Positions 1 to 5,738 of a DNA stretch of 9,054 bases are shown in pieces. A program made the position numbers and the translations under genes. Below the pieces are notes generated by a model that was not told where the DNA came from, made no database searches, and worked only from the letters and a program-made list of their open reading frames with translations. This DNA is from Actinomycetota bacterium (GTDB lineage: Bacteria; Actinomycetota; UBA4738; HRBIN12): contig VAYX01000062.1 in assembly GCA_005885325.1 (NCBI GenBank), positions 1 to 9,054 on the forward strand. The letters run 5' to 3'. Position 1 is the first letter of the stretch. The number at the start of each line of letters is the position of its first letter.

Positions 1-375
1 CGCAACGCCGTCGATCTTCAACTCGCAGTAGTACCGGACCTCGGACCCGACGGCCCGCTCTACCCGGGTGGCCCACGCCTTCAGCTCCTCCTCCGAGAAC
101 GCGTTGTCGAGCGAGAGCATCACGGACCGGTGCTCGACCGGCGCGAACAGGTCGGCGGGAGCGATCCCCACCCGTTGCGTCGGGCTGTCGGGGGTCACGA
201 GCTCGGGGAACCGTTCCTCCAGCTTCCGGAGCTCCCGCATGAGCTCGTCGTACTCGGCGTCGGAGATCTCCGGGTCGTCCAGGACGTAGTACCGGTAGGC
301 GTGGAAGTTCAGCAGCTCGCGAAGCTCCTCCACCCGAAGCTTCGCCGCCGCGAGCTCCCGTTCGGCGTTGCCCAT
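1..375 (-). CDS. ligA: NAD-dependent DNA ligase LigA, N-terminal 125 residues (cut by left edge)
   Basis: NAD-dependent DNA ligase seals nicks in the cytoplasm during replication and repair, using NAD+ to adenylate an active-site lysine. Only the first 125 codons are in the window. Residues 20-70 match domain Ia, which binds the nicotinamide mononucleotide part of NAD: HAYRYYVLDDPEISDAEYDE at 25-44, followed by ERFPEL and the PDSPTQRVG turn. The adenylation domain begins with HRSVMLSLDNAFSEEEL at 82-98. The active-site motif KIDG is at 120-123, with K120 as the nucleotide-accepting lysine, close to its position (about 115) in the E. coli enzyme. The ATG start at 375 has GGAG five bases upstream (381-384). 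It lies 19 nt after the COG2122 gene stop, so the two are probably co-transcribed. The rest of the adenylation domain and the OB, zinc-finger, HhH and BRCT domains would lie beyond the left edge. Confidence 0.96.
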   Translation of the reverse strand, partial: MGNAERELAAAKLRVEELRELLNFHAYRYYVLDDPEISDAEYDELMRELRKLEERFPELVTPDSPTQRVGIAPADLFAPVEHRSVMLSLDNAFSEEELKAWATRVERAVGSEVRYYCELKIDGVA

Positions 376-394
376 GTCCGCTCCGAGCGCGCGT

Positions 395-1066
395 CTACGC
401 GGCGATCTCCACGCCGCCCATCATGCCGATCCGCTCACCGAGGATCACGACCGCCCCGTACACGCCCGGGACCCTCTTCAGGTAATCGAGCGCGGTGCGG
501 AACCCGTCGGGCTTGGGCAGGATGGCCTGCACGCCGGCGGCCGCCGCATCGGCCAGCATGCACGAGCTGGCCAGCACGGCGATGCCGTCCATGTGGGCCC
601 GTCCCCCCATGTTCGTCGAGATGCCCACGCCCTCCTGGCGGGGCGGGACGACGACGGCGATCGACGCGCCGTTCGGGCGGCGGAGGACGGTGAGCTTCTG
701 CCGCTTCTTGGCCACGATGAAGTAGTCGCCGCCGCAGGACACCGTGAGCTCGCCGCCCGACCGCGCCAGGAACCGTCCCACGTGGTCGGCCAGGGCCCCC
801 AGGAAGGAATACATGGGACCGACGCCCGCGCTCCGTCCGACCTGGGCCATCTCCTGGACGATGGCCGGTGCGTCCGGCGGAACGTCGATCGGCCGCTTGC
901 TCGTGCGGATGTCGGGGTTGCGGAGCGTGTAGGCCTCGAGTTGCTCCCAGAACGAGAGCGCCGCCGCCCGCGACTCGTCGTCCAGGTCCGTCCCGGCCGT
1001 GATGTGGATCACGACGTCCTGGACCTGGATGTCGAACGTGCGTGGCTTCCTCCTGAACAGACGCAC
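395..1066 (-). CDS. COG2122 / UPF0280 family ApbE-like protein
   Basis: This 223-residue protein fits the UPF0280 (COG2122) family, which resembles the flavin transferase ApbE in fold but has no firmly assigned reaction. Family-like segments are LEAYTLRNP (43-51), a conserved DAPAIVQEM stretch (65-73), GVGPMYSFLGALADHVG (81-97), the glycine-rich CGGDYFIV (111-118), GVGISTNMGG (146-155) and LADAAAAGVQA (171-181). There is no signal peptide, lipobox cysteine or membrane span, so it should be cytosolic. From memory, the Methanosarcina acetivorans member MA1715 is needed for efficient sulfide assimilation; applying that role here is inference. The start is GTG at 1064-1066, chosen because GGAGG stands seven bases upstream and the family pattern (FDIQVQDVVIHI) begins directly after it. 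It lies between mnmA (90 nt upstream, across a hairpin) and ligA (19 nt downstream). Length is typical of the family. Family assignment is fairly sure; function is not. Confidence 0.85.
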   Translation of the reverse strand: MRLFRRKPRTFDIQVQDVVIHITAGTDLDDESRAAALSFWEQLEAYTLRNPDIRTSKRPIDVPPDAPAIVQEMAQVGRSAGVGPMYSFLGALADHVGRFLARSGGELTVSCGGDYFIVAKKRQKLTVLRRPNGASIAVVVPPRQEGVGISTNMGGRAHMDGIAVLASSCMLADAAAAGVQAILPKPDGFRTALDYLKRVPGVYGAVVILGERIGMMGGVEIAA

Positions 1067-1073
1067 GCGGTGG

Positions 1074-1078
1074 CCTCC
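1074..1078 (-). promoter_or_regulatory. Shine-Dalgarno GGAGG for the GTG start of the COG2122 gene
   Basis: On the minus strand GGAGG is followed by seven bases and then GTG (1064-1066). It is a near-consensus ribosome binding site at normal spacing and supports the GTG start over any internal ATG. Confidence 0.75.
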
Positions 1079-1113
1079 GTGGGCCCGTCGCGGACCCGAA
1101 GGCCGATGATAAC

Positions 1114-1147
1114 GAGCCCCGCCGCCGGAAATCCGACGGCGGGGCTC
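1114..1147 (-). terminator. GC-rich hairpin after mnmA, probable terminator
   Basis: An 11-bp perfect stem (GAGCCCCGCCG on the plus strand, pairing with CGGCGGGGCTC) continues, after one mismatch, into an inner CGG/CCG stem closed by a four-base loop. It begins nine bases after the mnmA stop codon, where an intrinsic terminator would be expected. On the minus strand the following bases are GTTATCATC, so the usual U-run is missing. It may therefore terminate weakly, act as a 3' stabilising or processing hairpin, or need a factor. If it does terminate, the COG2122-ligA pair needs its own promoter in the roughly 45 bases between hairpin and GTG. Confidence 0.6.
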
Positions 1148-1156
1148 AACGGGTGC

Positions 1157-2236
1157 CTAGCGGATGGACTCCATGATCCTGGCGCCGCCGAGGAGCTCAT
1201 CGCCCCTGTACACCACGACGCTCTGGCCCGGGGCCACCCCGCGCTGCGGCGTGCGGAACTCCACACGCATGCGACCCTCGGCGTGATCCACGACGGCAGG
1301 GACGTCGTCGCCGTTGTAGCGGATCCGGACCTCGGCCTCGAACGGGCCGACGGCGGGCGGCTCGCCGGCCACCCACGAGACGCGGTCGGCCACGAGGCCT
1401 CGTCGCGACAGGAGATCGCCGGGGCCCACGACCACGCGGTTGGCCCGGGCGTCGACCTCCACGACGTACGACCGTTCGCCCGTCGAGACCCCGATACCGC
1501 GACGCTGCCCGACGGTGAACCGGAACGACCCCCGATGGCGACCGATCACGGTGCCATCGCGGTCGACCACTTCACCCTGGCGAACCATGCTCGGCGCATG
1601 CTCCTCGATGAACGCGGCGTGGTCGGCCCCGGGGACGAAACAGACCTCCTGTGAGTCGGGCTTCGCCGCGACCGGCAGGCCGAACCGCTCGGCGAGGGCG
1701 CGGGTGTCGGCCTTGGCCATCCCGCCGACGGGGAAGCGCGCTCTGGCCAGCTCTCGCTGGCCCAGGGTGTGGAGCATGTACGACTGGTCCTTGCCGGTGT
1801 CGGCCCCGCGCCGGAGATGCCATGCACCCATCGGATCCCGGTCGGTCCGGACGTAGTGGCCGGTGGCCACGAGGTCGACGCCGAGCCGATCCGCGCGCTC
1901 GAGGAACGCTCCGAACTTGATGTGCTCGTTGCACCGCGCGCACGGGTTCGGCGTCCGGCCGGCCTCGTGTTCGGCGAAGAAGTCCGCCAGGACCGTCTCG
2001 GCGAACGACGCCGACATGTCCACGACCTCGAAGGCGAACCCGCCGATGCGGGCCACGGCCTCGGCGTCCGCCCGGGCGCTCGGCCCGCAGCAGCCATGGT
2101 CCACGCCCTGTGCCAGATGCACGAGCTCCATGTGGGAGCCAAGCACCTCGTAGCCCTGCTCGGCGAGCAGGCAGGCCGAGACCGACGAGTCCACCCCGCC
2201 CGACATCGCGACCAGCACGGAACCCTTCGAGCCCAT
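1157..2236 (-). CDS. mnmA: tRNA-specific 2-thiouridylase MnmA
   Basis: MnmA (TrmU) makes 2-thiouridine at the wobble position U34 of Lys, Glu and Gln tRNAs. It adenylates the uridine with ATP and replaces the C2 oxygen with sulfur delivered as a persulfide. The 359-residue length is normal for the family. Visible motifs are the PP-loop SGGVDSS (12-18), GRTPNPCARCN (93-103) with catalytic C99 and nearby C102, GHYVR (126-130), GKDQSYML (148-155) and EVCF (197-200) with the second catalytic cysteine C199, which forms the persulfide. The C-terminal half has the expected tRNA-binding and beta-barrel segments, ending GQSVVVYRGDELLGGARI (337-354). Both catalytic cysteines are present, so the enzyme should be active. 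The ATG start has only a weak GGGG-like ribosome site but gives the usual ten or so residues before the PP-loop. It begins 22 nt after the end of the cyclase locus and may depend on read-through from it. A cysteine desulfurase, its usual sulfur donor partner and a frequent neighbour, is absent here. Confidence 0.97.
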   Translation of the reverse strand: MGSKGSVLVAMSGGVDSSVSACLLAEQGYEVLGSHMELVHLAQGVDHGCCGPSARADAEAVARIGGFAFEVVDMSASFAETVLADFFAEHEAGRTPNPCARCNEHIKFGAFLERADRLGVDLVATGHYVRTDRDPMGAWHLRRGADTGKDQSYMLHTLGQRELARARFPVGGMAKADTRALAERFGLPVAAKPDSQEVCFVPGADHAAFIEEHAPSMVRQGEVVDRDGTVIGRHRGSFRFTVGQRRGIGVSTGERSYVVEVDARANRVVVGPGDLLSRRGLVADRVSWVAGEPPAVGPFEAEVRIRYNGDDVPAVVDHAEGRMRVEFRTPQRGVAPGQSVVVYRGDELLGGARIMESIR

Positions 2237-2258
2237 GGCCCCGAGGCTAGCAGCCGTG

Positions 2259-2975
2259 TCAGGAAAGCGAAGCGATCGAGCTGGCTTTCTCGAGCCGCTC
2301 CAGCCAGGGACGGGCCGCCAACCGCTCGAACGTCGTACGCACCTCGGCGAGCACCGGCTCGGCTTCGTCCGCTCGGCCTTGCTGCACGAGCCACTCGCCG
2401 CGCTCCAAGAGCGTTACAGCCATCCAGAAAGGAACGCTCATCTCACGGAACATTCCGATGGCGGTCTTGAAGCCCGCGGTGGGATCGTCTCCCATTGACA
2501 CCGTCAGCCGGGCGCGGAACCTCATAGCATGCGCATCGACGAAAGGTGAAGACTGTCCTGGGGACAAACCCTCGGCGAACCCGAGAACCTCTCTCAAAGC
2601 CGGGGTGTCTCCGAGTGCGCTCGCCGCTTCCGCTGCGAAGACGAACCCGGTCTTCACCATGAGGTGATTCGGGCCGTACGCGCGTGCTCCCTCGGTGAAG
2701 GCGAATCGAGCTGCGGCGAGGGCTTCCGGGTACCGTTGCTCGCCGATAAGGACCACGGCCTTCGCCGCCGCGAAGACCGATCGCTCCTGGAGGTCCGCGG
2801 AGCCCTCGTACCGTTCGAAGAGCTCGATCCCGCGTCTGGCCTCGTCGAGCTCTCCTCGATGCACGTGGATCTCGGGTACCGCTAGCGGGAAACCGACGAC
2901 ATCCGCCAGCACCCACTGGTCTCGGGGGATCTCCGTCAGCGACGAGAGCACCTCGTCCCATCGCCCGGTCTGCAT
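2259..2975 (-). CDS. C-terminal TPR fragment of the frameshifted cyclase-ATPase copy B
   Basis: This frame of up to 238 residues is not a separate gene in origin. It aligns end to end with the last ~250 residues of the intact upstream paralog: GRWDEVL with GEWDEVL, then HMHRGEL-like and HAMRFRARLTVSMGDDP segments, and ARPWLERLEKA with ARPWLQRLDGA at the end. It is made of TPR-like helical hairpins, including an ALAAARFAF-type repeat. The frame is open for only about 15 codons before the ATG at 2973-2975, starting just after the deletion junction. No Shine-Dalgarno sequence precedes this ATG closely, and it overlaps the end of the N-terminal fragment by 40 nt. It might be translated by coupling to that stop, giving a free TPR protein, but it is more likely a relic or the product of a sequence error upstream. 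The stop lies 22 nt before mnmA. Confidence 0.7.
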   Translation of the reverse strand: MQTGRWDEVLSSLTEIPRDQWVLADVVGFPLAVPEIHVHRGELDEARRGIELFERYEGSADLQERSVFAAAKAVVLIGEQRYPEALAAARFAFTEGARAYGPNHLMVKTGFVFAAEAASALGDTPALREVLGFAEGLSPGQSSPFVDAHAMRFRARLTVSMGDDPTAGFKTAIGMFREMSVPFWMAVTLLERGEWLVQQGRADEAEPVLAEVRTTFERLAARPWLERLEKASSIASLS

Positions 2976-5725
2976 GAGCGGGTACGCGGACTCGGACAGG
3001 AACTCGCCTCCTCGTACCTATCTCCCCTGGAGAACCCTTCGGCCAGGTTGACGAAGGCACGCAGGGCCGCCGACGTAGCATCGTGCTCGAGCGCGACGTC
3101 GAGCGCGTGCTTTAGGAGACCCGCAGCCTCCTCGGGGTGCCCGCGCCATACAGCGATGAGCCCTTTCGTGTTGAGGGCCTGCGAGAGCACCTCGGGGAGC
3201 CGCAACTTCTCCGAAACGTCCAGCGCGACCTCGATCCATCGACCCGCGGCATCGAGATCGCCCTCGAAGAAATGCTGCCGGCCGAGCTCGGCGGCGAGCG
3301 TTGCGAGGTCCTCGTCCGGCTCCTCGGTCGAAAGGCCGGCGAAGGCCTTCTCCATCCTGTCGATGGCCTCGGCGAGCCGCCCCGCGGCCCGATCCACCTC
3401 CGCCAGCCGGGCCGATACGCGGGCGGCGGGCCGCGGTTGCCCTTCGGCCTCGTAGAGAACCATCGCGGCCTCCAGGTGGATGCGGGCCTCGTCGAGCCCT
3501 CCCGCCGCCAGCGCCATCGTCCCCGCACGCTCGAGCAACGACGCTTGCTCGTCAGGCGCCTCCGTGAGCCCAGCCGCGCGCTCGAAGTACGTCTTCGCCT
3601 CCTCGCTCGCGGCGAGCGAGGCCGCACGCTCACCCGCCTTGACGAGGGCGTCGCGCGCCGCGGCCCGGATCTCATCGGCGTCGCTCGCATCGGGGGCCGC
3701 CATGTATGCCGCCAGGTAGTGCGAGGCCACGACCTCGATCACCTCGTCCTCCTCGCCACTCGCACGGAGGTACTCGGTGACCGAGAGGTGGCGGGCCTTA
3801 CGCTCCTTCTTCGAAAGGGTTCCGTAGGCGATCTTTCTGACGAGATCTTGGAGGAAGCCGTACTGGCCGCGCTCGGGTGATCGCGGGTCGGCCTGAACCT
3901 GCAGCACCTCCTTGCGTACGAGCGATGCGAGCAGCGGTTTGAGATCCTCAGCCGGGCGACCCATCACAGCCGCCAGTGCGCCCTTTGTGAAGGTTCGTCC
4001 CAGCACGGAACCGTCCTGGATGAGCAAGCGTTCCTCGGCCAGCAGGCCGTCGAGGCGAGCCGCGATGAGAGCGTGAAGCGACTCCGGCACCTCGAGTGTC
4101 TCGATCGGACCGGTGAGCCGGTACACGCTTCCCTCCCTGGCAAGCAGGTTGCGGTCGAGCAACATCCGCACGGTCTCCACCGCGTACAGCGGGATGCCCT
4201 CGGCCTGTTCCAGGATCCTCGCTCGAAGCTCATCGGGCAGCCCCGGGACCAGGCTCGCCAACATCTGCTGCATAGCTCGGTCGTCGAGCGGCTCGAGGGA
4301 GATCGACGTGAAGTTCCGGGCACCCGCGCCCCAGCTGGGGAAGCGGTCCATGAGCTCCGGGCGGGCCAGCGTCAACACGAAGATCCGATTGTTCCGGGAC
4401 CAATCGAGCAGGTACTCGATGAAGTCGACGAGGGAAGGATCCGCCCAATGCAGGTCCTCGAAGACGAGCACGGTGACCCGCTGGTCGGCCAGCCGCTCGA
4501 AGAACAGCCGCCACGCGCTGAACAGCTCCTCGCGCTCCTGAGCGGCCCGCTCCTCCAAACCCAACAAGTGAGCAAGACGCGGCTCGACCCAACGTTGCTC
4601 CTCCGGATCAGGAAGGTGCTCCTGAACGGACTTTCGCAGTTTGACCAACGCGGTTGCCGGATCCTCGTCCTCGAGGATGTGCGCGTGGCTCTTCACCATC
4701 TCGGCCAGCGCCCAGTACGTGACGCCCTCTCCGTACGCGAGACATCTCCCTCGATGCCAGTACGTGACGTCGACGAGGCCATCGACGTACTTGAAGAACT
4801 CCCAGAGCAAGCGCGATTTCCCCAGGCCCGCGATGCCGAGCACGGACGCGAGATGGGCCCTTCCCTCCTCGGCGCTGGAGTGGAAGAGTTCCTTGATGAG
4901 CCGGAGTTCCCCGTCGCGGCCGACGAACGGAGCCTCCAGGCCCGCCGATCGAAGCGCGCCGCCACGAGCGCCGACCACGCGCAGGGCGCGCCACAATTGA
5001 ACAGGTTCACTCTTTCCTCGCAGCTCGAAGGGTCCGGCTTCCTCGTACACGATGGAGCCCTCCGTGGCCCTCCAGGTGGATTCGCCGACCAGGACGGAGC
5101 CCGTTGGAGCCAGCGACTGGACGCGTGAGGCCGTGTTGACGAGGTCCCCGGCCACCATGCCCTGGCCCTCCGCTCCGAGGTTGACGGCGGCCTCGCCGGT
5201 CAGGACTCCAGCACGCGCTCGAAGGTCCGGGGCTTCGATGTCGCGGCCGAGCGCAGTGACGGCGTCGGTGAGCTCGAGCGCCGCGCGCACGGCTCGTTCG
5301 GCGTCATCCTCCGTCGCAACCGGGGCGCCCCAGACGGCCATCACCGCGTCGCCGATGAATTTCTCCACTACTCCGCCGTACCGAGCGATAAGGGTGCGAC
5401 AAGTATCGAAGTACCTCGACAGGAGCTCGCGGACCTCCTCGGCGTCGCGGGACTCCGAGAGCGTCGTGAACCCGACGAGGTCGGCGAAGAGGACGGAAAC
5501 GAGCCGTCGCTCGGCGGCAGCAGGCTGGCGCGTCGGACCGGTCGACACGCGCTCCGGACGGGTAAGGGATGGATCCGTCAGCGACGTCCCGCATTCGCCG
5601 CAGAAGCGCATGGAGGAATCGTTCGAGGTTCCGCACGACGGGCAGATCAGCGCGAGTGGTGCCCCGCACGTACCGCAGAACTTGCGGCCTGGCGGGCTCT
5701 CGGTGCCGCAGCTCGAGCAGATCAC
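2936..5725 (-). CDS. Zinc ribbon / class III cyclase / ATPase protein, copy B, truncated by frameshift
   Basis: A likely cytosolic signalling protein, 929 residues as read. From the GTG start there are two zinc ribbons with CxxC pairs at 3/6, 17/20, 28/31 and 42/45. A class III nucleotide cyclase domain follows at about 73-255: metal-binding D82 (FADLVGFT) and D126 (FIGDAVMAVWG), purine-type K122, N197 and R201 in VNTASR, but M190 where Asp or Thr usually sits. An AAA/STAND-type ATPase at about 265-500 has Walker A GIAGLGKS (297-304) and Walker B VFEDLHWAD (D424). Alpha-helical TPR-like repeats follow from about 590. After A907 the frame departs from the paralog: the last 22 residues are unrelated, rich in Arg, Ser and Cys, and end at TGA 2936-2938. 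The GTG at 5723-5725 was preferred to an ATG 60 nt upstream because the zinc ribbon starts there, AGGTGG lies seven bases before it, and the longer version would overlap copy A. Substrate and partners are unknown. Confidence 0.88.
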   Translation of the reverse strand: MICSSCGTESPPGRKFCGTCGAPLALICPSCGTSNDSSMRFCGECGTSLTDPSLTRPERVSTGPTRQPAAAERRLVSVLFADLVGFTTLSESRDAEEVRELLSRYFDTCRTLIARYGGVVEKFIGDAVMAVWGAPVATEDDAERAVRAALELTDAVTALGRDIEAPDLRARAGVLTGEAAVNLGAEGQGMVAGDLVNTASRVQSLAPTGSVLVGESTWRATEGSIVYEEAGPFELRGKSEPVQLWRALRVVGARGGALRSAGLEAPFVGRDGELRLIKELFHSSAEEGRAHLASVLGIAGLGKSRLLWEFFKYVDGLVDVTYWHRGRCLAYGEGVTYWALAEMVKSHAHILEDEDPATALVKLRKSVQEHLPDPEEQRWVEPRLAHLLGLEERAAQEREELFSAWRLFFERLADQRVTVLVFEDLHWADPSLVDFIEYLLDWSRNNRIFVLTLARPELMDRFPSWGAGARNFTSISLEPLDDRAMQQMLASLVPGLPDELRARILEQAEGIPLYAVETVRMLLDRNLLAREGSVYRLTGPIETLEVPESLHALIAARLDGLLAEERLLIQDGSVLGRTFTKGALAAVMGRPAEDLKPLLASLVRKEVLQVQADPRSPERGQYGFLQDLVRKIAYGTLSKKERKARHLSVTEYLRASGEEDEVIEVVASHYLAAYMAAPDASDADEIRAAARDALVKAGERAASLAASEEAKTYFERAAGLTEAPDEQASLLERAGTMALAAGGLDEARIHLEAAMVLYEAEGQPRPAARVSARLAEVDRAAGRLAEAIDRMEKAFAGLSTEEPDEDLATLAAELGRQHFFEGDLDAAGRWIEVALDVSEKLRLPEVLSQALNTKGLIAVWRGHPEEAAGLLKHALDVALEHDATSAALRAFVNLAEGFSRGDRYEEASSCPSPRTRSCRPGDGTRCSRR
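3002..3008 (-). other. Deletion/frameshift junction in cyclase-ATPase copy B
   Basis: Copy A reads YQEA, then 21 residues (WGHVRSGLL to YWEW), then QLLAQSYPAFAMGEWDEV. Copy B reads YEEA (GCG codon at 3007-3005), two bases (AG), and then, in another frame, FLSESAYPLMQTGRWDEV. So two bases stand where A has 63, a net loss of 61 nt. This explains both the frame change and the nonsense tail of the N-terminal fragment. No homopolymer or long direct repeat is seen at the joint. It could be a real deletion or an assembly error. Confidence 0.75.
5444..5493. repeat. 50-nt exact direct repeat, copy in gene B
   Basis: This stretch is identical, base for base, to 8998-9047, and the bases on both sides differ. 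It encodes the FADLVGFTTLSESRD region around the first metal-binding aspartate. About 16 codons carry no synonymous difference, whereas third positions differ often elsewhere in the two genes. Confidence 0.85.
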
Positions 5726-5738
5726 GGGCTCGCCACCT
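5722..5738 (-). promoter_or_regulatory. GTGA stop/start overlap and ribosome site coupling copies A and B
   Basis: On the minus strand AGGTGG (5738-5733) is followed by seven bases and then GTGA. GTG (5725-5723) starts copy B and TGA (5724-5722) ends copy A. A four-base overlap of this kind normally means co-transcription and translational coupling, which fits two related proteins made in fixed ratio. Confidence 0.75.

Noticed and set aside
1106..1111. TATCAT as a -10 promoter box for the COG2122 gene
   Set aside because: It matches five of six bases, but the -35 position falls in the hairpin and reads GGATTT, so the support is too thin for a feature.
368..1654. 428-codon plus-strand reading frame
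   Set aside because: It lies opposite the COG2122 gene and mnmA, spans the gap and hairpin between them, and resembles no family. Long antisense frames are expected in G+C-rich coding DNA.
2936..3004. The last 22 residues of the copy B N-terminal fragment as a genuine cysteine/arginine-rich tail
   Set aside because: The same bases read in another frame match the paralog, so the tail is frameshift nonsense.
4073..5128. 351-codon plus-strand reading frame
   Set aside because: It lies wholly opposite the ATPase and cyclase domains of copy B, whose motifs are clear. The plus-strand protein shows no domain.
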